DNA of 64,000 bases from Acidovorax sp. KKS102 (GTDB lineage Bacteria > Pseudomonadota > Gammaproteobacteria > Burkholderiales > Burkholderiaceae_C): assembly GCF_000302535.1 (NCBI RefSeq), contig NC_018708.1, positions 2,542,001-2,606,000 on the forward strand, written 5' to 3'. The notes below the pieces were generated by a model, which was not told the DNA's origin, ran no database searches, and saw nothing but the letters and a program-made list of their open reading frames with translations. Each line of letters opens with the position of its first letter. Position 1 is the first letter of the stretch. This document shows, piece after piece, positions 18,139-26,818 of this stretch. The translations under genes were made by a program, and so were the position numbers.

Positions 18139-18889
18139 CCTGTTGCAGCTCAACGGGCTGAGCAAATCCTTCGGCGGCCTGAAAGCCGTGCAAAACGTGA
18201 GCCTGGCAGTGCCAGAAGGTTCGCTGACCGCGCTGATCGGCCCCAACGGCGCGGGCAAGACCACGCTGTTCGCGCTGATGTCGGGCTTTGTGCGGCCCGA
18301 CACAGGCACCGTGCGCTTTGCGGGCCAGGACATTACCGGCCAGGCCCCGCACCTCAACGCCCGACTGGGCATGACGCGCACCTTCCAGATCGTGCAGCCA
18401 TTCGCAGCGCAGACCGTGCGTGAAAACATTGCCGTGGGCGCCCACCTCAAGGAGCCCAATCGCCGTGCCGCCCTGGAGTTGGCCAGCGAAGTCGCAGCCC
18501 GTGTAGGCCTGGCCCCGCAGCTGGACAAACCCGCGGCCGACCTCACGGTAGCCGGCCGCAAGCGCCTGGAGCTGGCGCGCGCCCTGGCCACCCGGCCGCG
18601 CCTGCTGCTGCTCGATGAAGTGCTGGCCGGCCTCAACCCCCAGGAGATTGCCGAGATGATTCCCGTGGTGCGCGGCATTGCCGATGGTGGCGTGACCGTG
18701 TTGATGATCGAACACGTCATGCAGGCCGTGATGAACCTGGCCGAGCATGTGTGGGTGCTGGCACAGGGCCAGCTCATTGCGCAGGGCAATCCGGCGCAGG
18801 TCACCTCGGACGAGCGGGTGATCGAGGCCTATCTGGGCCACGGCACCGCCGCCCGTTTGCGCGCCGCCGCACCGCAGGAGGCTGCATGA
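18128..18889 (+). CDS. livG: ABC transporter ATPase (LivG family)
   Basis: A 253-residue nucleotide-binding subunit. Walker A is GPNGAGKTTLF, the Q-loop is MTRTFQI, the signature is degenerate (LTVAGRKRLELARAL in place of LSGGQ, common in LivG), Walker B is LLLLDEVLAGL and the switch His is in MIEHVM. It pairs with the LivF-type ATPase. The ATG at 18128 lies inside the end of livM; the stop overlaps the next ATG by 4 bases. Confidence 0.9.
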   Translation: MANDLLQLNGLSKSFGGLKAVQNVSLAVPEGSLTALIGPNGAGKTTLFALMSGFVRPDTGTVRFAGQDITGQAPHLNARLGMTRTFQIVQPFAAQTVRENIAVGAHLKEPNRRAALELASEVAARVGLAPQLDKPAADLTVAGRKRLELARALATRPRLLLLDEVLAGLNPQEIAEMIPVVRGIADGGVTVLMIEHVMQAVMNLAEHVWVLAQGQLIAQGNPAQVTSDERVIEAYLGHGTAARLRAAAPQEAA

Positions 18890-19602
18890 GCACCTCTCCC
18901 TTGCTGGAAATCACCGGCCTGCGCGGCGGCTACGGCCGGGTGGAAGTGCTACGGGGTGTGGACCTGCAGGTGCAGCCCGGCGAGACCGTGGCGCTGCTGG
19001 GCAGTAATGGTGCGGGCAAGTCCACGCTCAACAACGTGGTCTGCGGCATCTACAAGGCCTGGGCGGGCAAGGTGGCGTTTGATGGGACCGACCTCAGCGG
19101 CGCCCACTACACCGACGTCGTCAAGGCGGGTCTGATCCAGGTGCCCGAAGGCCGCAAGATCTTCCCCAACCTGAGCGTGATGGAAAACCTGGCGCTCGGC
19201 AGCTTCACCCGGGCACGCGAGCGCCGCGCAGAGAACATCGACAAGGTATTCGCCACCTTCCCGCGCTTGAAGGAGCGCACCCTGCAGCTCGCCGGCACCA
19301 TGAGCGGTGGCGAGCAACAGATGCTGGCCATCGGCCGCGGAATGATGGCCGAGCCGCGCCTGCTCATCCTCGACGAGCCTTCGCTGGGCCTGTCGCCCCT
19401 GCTGGTCGAAGAGATGTTTGGCTTGATCCGGCAGCTGCGCTCCACCGGGCTGGCGGTGATGCTGGTGGAGCAGAACGTGGGCCAGTCCCTCGAAATCGCC
19501 GACCGCGCCTACGTGATGGAGAACGGAAGCATCCGCTTCTCGGGCGCCCCGGCCGACTTGCTGCGCAGCGACGACCTGCGCAGGGCATACCTAGGGCTGT
19601 GA
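18886..19602 (+). CDS. livF: ABC transporter ATPase (LivF family)
   Basis: A 238-residue nucleotide-binding subunit with Walker A GSNGAGKSTLN, signature MSGGEQQMLAIGRGMM, Walker B LLILDEPSLGLSP and the LivF-typical VPEGRKIFPNLSVMENL. It completes a five-gene importer with one binding protein, two permeases and two ATPases. The next gene begins 52 bases later, with its own ribosome site. Confidence 0.9.
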   Translation: MSTSPLLEITGLRGGYGRVEVLRGVDLQVQPGETVALLGSNGAGKSTLNNVVCGIYKAWAGKVAFDGTDLSGAHYTDVVKAGLIQVPEGRKIFPNLSVMENLALGSFTRARERRAENIDKVFATFPRLKERTLQLAGTMSGGEQQMLAIGRGMMAEPRLLILDEPSLGLSPLLVEEMFGLIRQLRSTGLAVMLVEQNVGQSLEIADRAYVMENGSIRFSGAPADLLRSDDLRRAYLGL

Positions 19603-19654
19603 TGCCTTCGCCCACCCCACAAGACAACGCACTACAGGATTGGAGACACACGCC

Positions 19655-20620
19655 ATGACATCACGCCGTCACCTCTTGGTTGCACTGGGCACCGCGCCCG
19701 CCCTGTGGCAGGGCCCGCTGGCGCTCGCCCAAAGCAACTCCCCCATCCGCATCCTGGTGGGCGCCCCGGCCGGTGGCTCCACCGACACCCTCGCGCGCAC
19801 CCTCGCGACCGAAATGGGTCGTCTGCTGGGCCGCACCGTCATTGTCGAGAACCGGCCTGGCGCGGGCGGCAACATCGCGGCCGACGCGGTGGCCAAGGCC
19901 GCGCCCGATGGCAATACCCTGCTGATGAGCTTCACCAGCCATGCCATCAACGCCAGCCTGTACAAGACGCTGCCGTTCGACCCCATCAAGGACTTCACGC
20001 CGCTGACCTGTGTGGCGACCTCGCCCTCGGTGCTGGTGGCCAACCCCGCCGTGCCCGCCAAGGATGTGCGCGAACTGATCGCCCTTGCCAAGGCCAAGCC
20101 CGGCAAGCTCAACTTTGCCATCGGCGCCGTGGGCTCGTCCCTGCACCTGGCGGGGGACGCGTTCAAGATGCAGTCGGGTGCTTATATCGTCAACATTCCG
20201 TACCGGGGCACCGCGCCCGCGCTGCAGGATGTGCTGGCCGGGCAGGTGGAGCTGATGTTTGCCGCCGTGGGCAACGCCCAGGCGCAGATCCGCGCAGGCA
20301 AGCTCAAGGCGCTGGGGGTGACCAGTGCGCAGCGCCTGCCTGCGTTCCCCGATGTGCCCGCGATTGCCGAGGTGCTACCCGGCTATGAGTCCAGCGCGTG
20401 GTTCGGGCTGTTCGGCCCGGGGCAGATGAATCCGGAGCTGGCCAAGCGCATCAGCGACGCCGCGCGCCAGGCCATTGCGTCGCCCGATGTAAAGCGGCGC
20501 CTGGAGCACGAAGGTGCCGTGCCCGTGGGCAACAGCCCCGAGGAGTTTGCGCGCTTTGTGCAGGCCGAGATTCCGCGCTGGGCCAAGGTGGTGCAGTTTT
20601 CTGGAGCCAAGCCCGAATGA
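19655..20620 (+). CDS. Bug/TctC-family periplasmic binding protein
   Basis: A 321-residue tripartite-tricarboxylate-transporter (TctC/Bug) binding protein. The signal peptide MTSRRHLLVALGTAPALW is followed by the family opening IRILVGAPAGGSTDTLARTL and the motifs VIVENRPGAGGNIAADAVAKA and NIPYRGTAPALQDVLAGQVELMF. Bug proteins capture carboxylates such as citrate, nicotinate, phthalate or adipate. No TctA or TctB membrane gene lies nearby, so it is an orphan, as usual in betaproteobacteria. GGAG 9 bases upstream supports the ATG at 19655 over a TTG at 19640. It overlaps the next gene by 4 bases, placing it inside the catabolic operon. Confidence 0.88.
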   Translation: MTSRRHLLVALGTAPALWQGPLALAQSNSPIRILVGAPAGGSTDTLARTLATEMGRLLGRTVIVENRPGAGGNIAADAVAKAAPDGNTLLMSFTSHAINASLYKTLPFDPIKDFTPLTCVATSPSVLVANPAVPAKDVRELIALAKAKPGKLNFAIGAVGSSLHLAGDAFKMQSGAYIVNIPYRGTAPALQDVLAGQVELMFAAVGNAQAQIRAGKLKALGVTSAQRLPAFPDVPAIAEVLPGYESSAWFGLFGPGQMNPELAKRISDAARQAIASPDVKRRLEHEGAVPVGNSPEEFARFVQAEIPRWAKVVQFSGAKPE

Positions 20621-21903
20621 GCCTCCCACTCAGCCCCCCGAGCACGCTGGCGCAGAAGCTCGTGGCCCGCGCCAGTGGCCGCGACCGCGTCACGCCCGGC
20701 GAGATCGTCAATTGCCGTGTCGATCTGGCCATGTTCCACGACTCGTCCGGTCCGCGTCGGCTCAAGCCCATGCTGGAAGAGCTGGGCGCCCAGATCTGGG
20801 ACAAGCGCCGCGTGGTCCTGGTCATGGACCACTACCTGCCCGAGCGTGACGACGAATCCCGCCGCATCGTGCGCATCGCCCGCGACTGGGCGCGCGAGCA
20901 GGATTTGCCCCATGTGTACGACGGCCAGGGCATCTGCCATGTGGTGGTGCCCCAGCACGGGCACATCCGCCCCGGCATGTTCTGTGTGGGCGGCGACTCG
21001 CATTCGCCCACGGGCGGCGCGTTTGGCGCCTACATGTTTGGCATCGGCAGCACCGAGATGCTGGGTGTGGTGGTCACCGGAGAAATCTGGCTGCGCGTGC
21101 CCCACACCCTGCAGATGCACTGGAGCGGCCAGCTGGCTGCGGGCGTGACAGCCAAGGACGTGATGCTGCACATGATCGGCCGCTTTGGCATGAACGGCGG
21201 CCAGTACCAGGCCGTGGAATTTGCCGGCCCCGCTGTGCAGGCGCTGGGCATGCAAGAGCGCATGACCCTTTCCAACATGAGCGCCGAGCTGGGCGCACAG
21301 GCCGGGCTGATTGCCCCCGACAACACCACCCGCGACTGGCTGCGGGCTGCGGGCGTGCCCGATGCAGACCTGCAGGGCCTGGATGCCTGGCACACGGACG
21401 AAGGCGCTGACCTGACACGCCACACCTTCGACGCCGCCACCCTCACGCCCCAGGTCGCTGCCCCGCACAGCCCCGCCAACGCCGCGCCCGTGGCGCAGCA
21501 TGCAGGGCAGGGCATTGACGTGGCCTACATCGGCGCCTGCACCGGCGCCAAGCTGGACGACCTGCGCGCCGCCGCCAGCGTCTTGCGTGGCCAGCGAGTG
21601 GCCGCCGGCGTGCGCCTGATGGTGGCGCCCGCCAGCCAGCGCGACCAGGCCGCCGCCCAGGCCGAAGGCGTGCTGCAGGTGCTGCAGGACGCAGGGGCCG
21701 AGCTGTTTCCCACCACCTGTGGGGCCTGCGCGGGCTATGGCGACACGGTGGGCGACGCCACCAACGTTATCTCCAGCACGGCGCGCAATTTCAAGGGCCG
21801 CATGGGCTCGCCCACAGCGCAGGTGTACTTGGCCTCGCCGTACACCGTTGCGGCGTCGGCGCTGCGTGGCTGCATTACTGACCCCCGAGAGGTGCTGGCA
21901 TGA
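20617..21903 (+). CDS. Aconitase-superfamily hydro-lyase, large subunit (LeuC-like)
   Basis: A 428-residue large subunit of the short isopropylmalate-isomerase/homoaconitase/dimethylmaleate-hydratase type. Three cluster-ligating cysteines are in place: C308 (YIGACTGAK), C368 and C371 (TTCGACAGYG), so a [4Fe-4S] enzyme is expected. VGGDSHSPTGGAFGAYMFGIGSTE is the substrate/cluster region. It hydrates or isomerises a dicarboxylic acid together with the small subunit that overlaps it by 4 bases. The neighbourhood contains no other leucine-pathway genes, so a catabolic (de)hydratase is more likely than leucine biosynthesis; the exact substrate is unknown. Confidence 0.85.
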   Translation: MSLPLSPPSTLAQKLVARASGRDRVTPGEIVNCRVDLAMFHDSSGPRRLKPMLEELGAQIWDKRRVVLVMDHYLPERDDESRRIVRIARDWAREQDLPHVYDGQGICHVVVPQHGHIRPGMFCVGGDSHSPTGGAFGAYMFGIGSTEMLGVVVTGEIWLRVPHTLQMHWSGQLAAGVTAKDVMLHMIGRFGMNGGQYQAVEFAGPAVQALGMQERMTLSNMSAELGAQAGLIAPDNTTRDWLRAAGVPDADLQGLDAWHTDEGADLTRHTFDAATLTPQVAAPHSPANAAPVAQHAGQGIDVAYIGACTGAKLDDLRAAASVLRGQRVAAGVRLMVAPASQRDQAAAQAEGVLQVLQDAGAELFPTTCGACAGYGDTVGDATNVISSTARNFKGRMGSPTAQVYLASPYTVAASALRGCITDPREVLA

Positions 21904-22400
21904 CGAGTATCCACCGCGTCTGGAAGTTGGGTGCCGACATCGACACCGACGTGCTGGCACCCGGCCACGCCATGAAGCACGGCATCGACGTGCTGGCACG
22001 CCACTGCCTTGAATCCGTGCGCCCCGACTTTGTGGCGGGCGTGCGCACGGGCGATGTGATCGTGGCTGGGCCCAACTTTGGCATTGGCTCATCGCGCGAG
22101 CAGGCGGCTGCCGTGCTGGTGCGCCTGGGTGTGGCGGCGGTGATTGCGCCGTCGTTCAGTGGCCTCTACTTTCGCAACGCGTTCAACCTGGGCCTGCTGC
22201 TGCTGACCTGCCCCGAGGCCGAGACCATCGGAGAGGGGGAGCGCATCACCTTGAACGAACAAACACCGTCGGTCACCACCGCCCAGGGGCGTGTGCTGGC
22301 CTGCGACCCGATTCCTCCGTTTCTTTTGGACATGGTGCGCGCCGGTGGGCTGATGAACCAGCTGCGCGCCCGCTTTGGCAAGGAGCCCCTGCATGGCTGA
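21900..22400 (+). CDS. Aconitase-superfamily hydro-lyase, small (swivel) subunit (LeuD-like)
   Basis: A 166-residue swivel-domain subunit. It begins VWKLGADIDTDVLAPGHAMK and has the GPNFGIGSSREQAA loop, whose SSRE residues bind the substrate carboxylate, and IAPSFSGLYFRNAFNLGL. Length (about 165) matches the small subunits that pair with short LeuC-type partners. Start and stop overlap both neighbours (4 and 8 bases), so the subunits are made together. Confidence 0.87.
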   Translation: MTSIHRVWKLGADIDTDVLAPGHAMKHGIDVLARHCLESVRPDFVAGVRTGDVIVAGPNFGIGSSREQAAAVLVRLGVAAVIAPSFSGLYFRNAFNLGLLLLTCPEAETIGEGERITLNEQTPSVTTAQGRVLACDPIPPFLLDMVRAGGLMNQLRARFGKEPLHG

Positions 22401-24093
22401 ACATACCCCCACCCCGCCGCCCATGGACCCAGTTACCTTGGCCGTGCTGCGCGGGCGGCTGGAACAAATCGCTGACGAGATGGACGCCACGCTGTACCGC
22501 AGCGCATTCAATCCCATCATTGCCGAGGCGCACGACGCGTGCCACGGCCTGTACGACGCCACCACAGGCGACACGCTGGTGCAGGGCAAGTCTGGCCTGC
22601 CCGTGTTTGTGGGGGCGATGGCCTTTGCCGTGCGCGCAGCCATGCGGGCGGCGGGCGAGCGCGGCGGCATCACGGCGGGGGATACCTGGCTGTTCAACGA
22701 CCCCTACGAGGGTGGCACCCACGCCAACGACTTCAAGCTGGTGCGCCCGTTCTTCCGCAACGGGCAGCTGTTCTGCTTCTTGGCATCTGCCGCGCACTGG
22801 CACGATGTGGGCGGCAACGTGCCGGGCAACTACAACCCGGCCGCCACCGAATGCTGGCAGGAGGCCGTGCAGATCCCGCCCGTGCGCATCGTGCGCGGCG
22901 GCGTGTTCGACGACGACGTGCTCGCCATCCTCAAGGCCAACACCCGCCTGCCCGACAGCCTGTGGGGCGACCTGAACGGTCAGCTGGCCGCGCTGGACCT
23001 GGGCGAACGTCGCCTGCACGACCTGTTGGACCAATACGGTGACGCCCTGGTGCAGCAGGCCATGGGCGAGCTGCGCACGCGCGCCGTCAAGCTCATGCAA
23101 TCGCACATCGCGGCGCTGCCCGACGGGCGCTATAGCTTCAGCGACATCCTGGACAACGACGGCGTGAAGGACGAACCGCTGACCATCGCGCTCGACATGA
23201 CGGTGCAGGGCGACCGCCTGACGCTCGACTTCTCGCGCACCTCGGCGCAGTGCGCGGGACCGGTCAATATCTCACGCGCCACGGCCATTGCGGCGTGCTA
23301 TGTAGCGCTCAAGCACTTGTTCCCTGATGTGCCTGCCAATGCGGGCGTGCTGGACGCGGTGGACTTTGTGCTGCCCGAGGGCCTGGTGATCAGCGCCGCG
23401 CGCCCGCGGCCCGTGGGTGGCTACACCGAGACCATCCTGCGCATGATCGATGTGATCTTCAGCGCCACCGCGCAGGCTGACCCGAAGCGCGCCATGGCCC
23501 AGGCCTACGGCACCATCAACGCGCTGTCCATCGCCGGGCTGCGCACCGATGCCGCGCGCAAGGGCCAACGCTGGGTCATGTTCAGCTTCTTCGGCGGCGG
23601 CCACGGTGGGCACAGCGATGGCGATGGCCTGAGCCACGGCAACGCGCCGATTTCCACCGCCACTATCCCGCCGCTCGAAATCCTGGAGGCGGCGTACCCC
23701 GTGCGCTTCACGCAGTGGGCGCTGCGGCCCGATTCGGGTGGCGACGGCCAGCACCGGGGTGGCCTGGGCGCCATCTATGAGATTGAGCTGCTGGAGCAGG
23801 ATGCCGAGGTGTTCATCTTTGGCGAGCGTGGCAAGGCCGCACCCCAAGGCATTTCGGGCGGTAGCGCCGGTTCCATAAACGTCTTCAGCTATGAAAACAA
23901 TAGTGAATGGAAGCAGCCACCCATGCGCTCCAAGATGATTGGCATCCGCCTGAAGCAGGGCGAGCGCGTGCGCTTGGAGACCCCCGGTGGCGGTGGCTAC
24001 GGTGCCCCAGCCGCGCGGGATGCGGCAGCGCGTGAGAAGGATTTGGCGATGGGCTACGTCACTGCCCCCGCCACAGCGAAAGGCAAGGCATGA
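22393..24093 (+). CDS. hyuB: Hydantoinase B / oxoprolinase family protein
   Basis: A 566-residue HyuB-family subunit of an ATP-dependent cyclic amidase. Family blocks: DPVTLAVLRGRLEQIADEMD at the N-terminus, DTWLFNDPYEGGTHANDF, HWHDVGGNVPGNYNP, FSFFGGGHGGHSDGDG and the C-terminal LETPGGGGYG. Together with HyuA, such enzymes open hydantoins, 5-oxoproline or related rings, or carboxylate ketones. The C-terminal region at about residue 496-507 (VFSYENNSEWK) coincides with part of a dispersed repeat and may be an insertion. It starts 8 bases inside the small hydratase gene and overlaps hyuA by 4 bases. Confidence 0.88.
   Translation: MAEHTPTPPPMDPVTLAVLRGRLEQIADEMDATLYRSAFNPIIAEAHDACHGLYDATTGDTLVQGKSGLPVFVGAMAFAVRAAMRAAGERGGITAGDTWLFNDPYEGGTHANDFKLVRPFFRNGQLFCFLASAAHWHDVGGNVPGNYNPAATECWQEAVQIPPVRIVRGGVFDDDVLAILKANTRLPDSLWGDLNGQLAALDLGERRLHDLLDQYGDALVQQAMGELRTRAVKLMQSHIAALPDGRYSFSDILDNDGVKDEPLTIALDMTVQGDRLTLDFSRTSAQCAGPVNISRATAIAACYVALKHLFPDVPANAGVLDAVDFVLPEGLVISAARPRPVGGYTETILRMIDVIFSATAQADPKRAMAQAYGTINALSIAGLRTDAARKGQRWVMFSFFGGGHGGHSDGDGLSHGNAPISTATIPPLEILEAAYPVRFTQWALRPDSGGDGQHRGGLGAIYEIELLEQDAEVFIFGERGKAAPQGISGGSAGSINVFSYENNSEWKQPPMRSKMIGIRLKQGERVRLETPGGGGYGAPAARDAAAREKDLAMGYVTAPATAKGKA
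23879..23912 (+). repeat. Partial dispersed AGCTAT repeat, copy 2 (inside hyuB)
   Basis: CAGCTATGAAAACAATAGTGA matches the 3' half of the repeat (compare GCAGCTATCAATAGTGA in waaA). Only this half is recognisable and it is translated in frame. Confidence 0.5.
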
Positions 24094-26174
24094 GCAGCGG
24101 CAAGGTTTCGGACAAGGCTTTGAACGAGGCGTCCTATGTGGTGGGCGTGGACGTGGGCGGCACGTTCACCGACCTGTTCGTATTGGACGAGCGCGATGGC
24201 AGCGCCCGCATCGTCAAGGTGCCCAGCACCCGGGGCGAGGAGGCGCGCGGTTTCATGAACGGCGTGGCGCGCGTGGCCGACTCGGCCGCGCAGATCGCCA
24301 CCATCGTGCACGGCACGACCGTGGGTACCAATGCGCTGCTGGAGCGCAAGGTGGCGCGCACCGGCATCATCACCACACGCGGCTTTCGCGATGTGCTGGA
24401 GATGCGCCGCCGCGACCGGCCGCAGACCTGGGGCCTGCGCGGCAGCTTCGAGCCCATCGTGCCACGCAACCTGCGGCTGGAGGTGGACGAGCGCGTATTG
24501 TCCGATGGCACGGTGCACACCCCGGTAGACATCGAGCAGGTCAAGGCCCAGGCGCGCGCGCTGCTGGAGGCGGGCTGCGAGGCTGTCTGCGTGTTCTTCA
24601 TCAACACCTACGCCAACCCGGCCAACGAACAGGCCGCCGCGGCCGCCGTGCGCAGCGTGTGGCCCAACCCGCATGTGACGGCCGCCAGCGAGGTGCTGCC
24701 CGAGATCCGCGAGTTCGAGCGCTGCTCCACCGCCACGCTCAACGCTGCGCTGCAGCCTGTGGTGGGCAGCTACCTGGAGCGGCTCGAAGGCGACCTGCGC
24801 ACGCAGGGCTTTGGCGGCGAACTGCTCATCGTGCAAAGCAATGGCGGCGTGATGTCGCGCCAGACGGCGTGCGATGTGCCGGTGCGCACCGCGCTCTCGG
24901 GCCCGGCGGCGGGCGTGATTGCCTGCGCGGCCATTGCGCGTGCGGCAGGCTTCCCCGATGTGATTACCGGCGACATGGGCGGCACCTCGTTCGACGTGTC
25001 GCTGGTGGCCAAGGGCGAGGCGGCGTTGGCCGCACAGACGGCCATTGAATTTGGCATGGTCGTGCGCTCGCCCATGATCCAGATCGAGACCATTGGCGCG
25101 GGTGGTGGCTCGATTGCCTCGGTGGACGCCAGCGGCATGCTGCAGGTGGGCCCCGAGTCGGCCGGTAGCATCCCCGGCCCGGCCTGCTATGGCCGGGGCA
25201 ACACCCGGCCCACGGTCACCGATGCCAACGTGCTGCTGGGCCGTATCGCCGCCGACCGGCCCCTGGGCGGTGGCCTGCTGGCCGCCATGGACGCGCAAAA
25301 GTCGCGCGACGCCATCGAGACCCACGTGGCCAAGCCCCTGGGCCTGGATGTGATGGCAGCCGCCGAAGCCATCCTCACGGTGGCCAACGCCAAGATGGCG
25401 GGCGCTGTGCGCGTGGTGTCCATCGAGCGCGGGCACGACCCGCGCCAGTTTGCCTACATGCCCTTTGGCGGCGGCGGCGCACTGCATGTGTGCGCCATGA
25501 TGCGCGAGGTGGGCGTGGGCACGGGCATCGTGCCGCGCTACCCCGGCGTCACCTCCGCCCTGGGCTGCGTGATGGCTGACATGCGCCACGACGCGGTGCA
25601 GACGCTGAACAAACCCCTGGCCGACCTGGACGTGGCCGACCTGCGCCAGCGCGTGGCCACACTGGCCGCCACCTGCCAGCAACGGCTCGATTCAGCGGGC
25701 GTGAAGTTTGTGGAAGTGCAGGAAATCATTGCGCTCGACATGCTCTACGCCGGGCAGACCCACACCGTGCAGGTGCCCGTGGCGGCTGATGCGCTGAGCC
25801 ACGAAGGCATCCGCGCAGCGTTCGAGGCCGCCTACCGCGCCGCCTTTGGCCGTGTGCTTGACGGCATTGCCGTGCGGGTGATGAACCTGCGCTACGCCCG
25901 CGTGGGCGTGCGCCCCAAGTTCGACCTGACGGTACTCGCCCCGCAGACCACTACCGTGAACCCGTCGCTGGGCGTGCAGCGTGTGTTCCACGCCGGCCGC
26001 TGGTGGGACGCCGCGCGCCACGCACGGCTGGACCTGCCCGTTGGCACCCGCATCGACGGCCCGGCCATCCTGGAGCAGCCCGACACCACGGTGTGGCTGG
26101 AGCCTGGCTTCAGCGCCACGGTGGACCCGCTGGGCAATCTGCTGGTGCGGTCCGACGGGGAGGGCGCAGCATGA
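24090..26174 (+). CDS. hyuA: Hydantoinase A / N-methylhydantoinase family ATPase subunit
   Basis: A 694-residue HyuA-family protein with an ASKHA-type nucleotide-binding fold. Seen: VGVDVGGTFTDLFVLD near residue 17, IVHGTTVGTNALLERK, ITGDMGGTSFDVSLV, and GPESAGSIPGPACYGRG with PTVTDANVLLGR. The C-terminal region has PFGGGGALH. It hydrolyses ATP to drive ring opening with HyuB. In the family this covers 5-oxoprolinase, N-methylhydantoinase and acetone carboxylase, which sequence reading alone does not separate. It overlaps both neighbours by 4 bases. Confidence 0.9.
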   Translation: MSSGKVSDKALNEASYVVGVDVGGTFTDLFVLDERDGSARIVKVPSTRGEEARGFMNGVARVADSAAQIATIVHGTTVGTNALLERKVARTGIITTRGFRDVLEMRRRDRPQTWGLRGSFEPIVPRNLRLEVDERVLSDGTVHTPVDIEQVKAQARALLEAGCEAVCVFFINTYANPANEQAAAAAVRSVWPNPHVTAASEVLPEIREFERCSTATLNAALQPVVGSYLERLEGDLRTQGFGGELLIVQSNGGVMSRQTACDVPVRTALSGPAAGVIACAAIARAAGFPDVITGDMGGTSFDVSLVAKGEAALAAQTAIEFGMVVRSPMIQIETIGAGGGSIASVDASGMLQVGPESAGSIPGPACYGRGNTRPTVTDANVLLGRIAADRPLGGGLLAAMDAQKSRDAIETHVAKPLGLDVMAAAEAILTVANAKMAGAVRVVSIERGHDPRQFAYMPFGGGGALHVCAMMREVGVGTGIVPRYPGVTSALGCVMADMRHDAVQTLNKPLADLDVADLRQRVATLAATCQQRLDSAGVKFVEVQEIIALDMLYAGQTHTVQVPVAADALSHEGIRAAFEAAYRAAFGRVLDGIAVRVMNLRYARVGVRPKFDLTVLAPQTTTVNPSLGVQRVFHAGRWWDAARHARLDLPVGTRIDGPAILEQPDTTVWLEPGFSATVDPLGNLLVRSDGEGAA

Positions 26175-26818
26175 GCCACGGCGCACCTAACCCGAGCATC
26201 AACCCGCACCACGCCGCGCTGGTCATCATCGACCTGCAAAACGACTTTCTGGCCCCGGACGGCGCCTACGCGCGCGGTGGCGCGGTGAGCGCTGCCGCCC
26301 AGGCCTTGCCACCCCGGGTGGCAGCGGTGGCCAAGGCACTCAAGGCGGCGGGCGGCATGGTGGTGGGCAGCCAGTTCACCCTGTGGCCCGATGCGCAGGG
26401 CGAACCCATGGTGTCGCCGCACCTCAAGGCCTTGCGCCCATTTCTGCGGCGCGGCGACTTTGCGCCCGGCAGCACGGGCCAGGCCCATGTGGCCGAAATC
26501 GCGCCTTGGGTGGACGTGTCGGTGTGCAAGGTGGCGTATTCGGCCTTCTTCAATACCCAGCTCGACTGGGTGCTGCGCCGCGCGGGCATCACCACCGTGG
26601 CCGTGTGCGGCATCGTCACCAACGGGGGCGTGGCCAGCACGGTGCGCGATGCGCACATGCGCGACTACCAGACGCTGGTGCTGTCCGACGGTTGCGCGGC
26701 CTTCAAGCAAGAGGTGCACGACACCTCGCTGGCCGACATGGCCAACGTGGCCCAGGTGCTGACCTGCGCCGACTTTGCGGCCGCCGTGACTGCCGCTGTT
26801 GCGGCCCCTTCCGCATGA
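26171..26818 (+). CDS. Isochorismatase-fold hydrolase with Gly in place of the catalytic Cys
   Basis: A 215-residue isochorismatase-like hydrolase. Of the usual Asp-Lys-Cys triad, D21 (VIIDLQNDF) and K120 (CKVAYSAFFNT) are present, but the nucleophile position in GIVTNGGVASTVRDA is G153. Cys-type amidases such as nicotinamidase, N-carbamoylsarcosine amidase and maleamate amidase need that Cys. Gly at this position is found in true isochorismatases (EntB, PhzD), which hydrolyse a vinyl ether. A simple thiol amidase is therefore unlikely. It overlaps hyuA and the flavoprotein gene by 4 bases each. Confidence 0.85.
   Translation: MSHGAPNPSINPHHAALVIIDLQNDFLAPDGAYARGGAVSAAAQALPPRVAAVAKALKAAGGMVVGSQFTLWPDAQGEPMVSPHLKALRPFLRRGDFAPGSTGQAHVAEIAPWVDVSVCKVAYSAFFNTQLDWVLRRAGITTVAVCGIVTNGGVASTVRDAHMRDYQTLVLSDGCAAFKQEVHDTSLADMANVAQVLTCADFAAAVTAAVAAPSA

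Noticed and set aside
20617-22400. Assignment of the LeuCD-like pair to leucine biosynthesis
   Set aside because: No leuA or leuB is nearby, the large subunit is of the short catabolic or archaeal-type length, and the genes are locked into a catabolic operon.
26171-26818. N-carbamoylsarcosine amidase or maleamate amidase
   Set aside because: The nucleophilic Cys required by these enzymes is Gly153.
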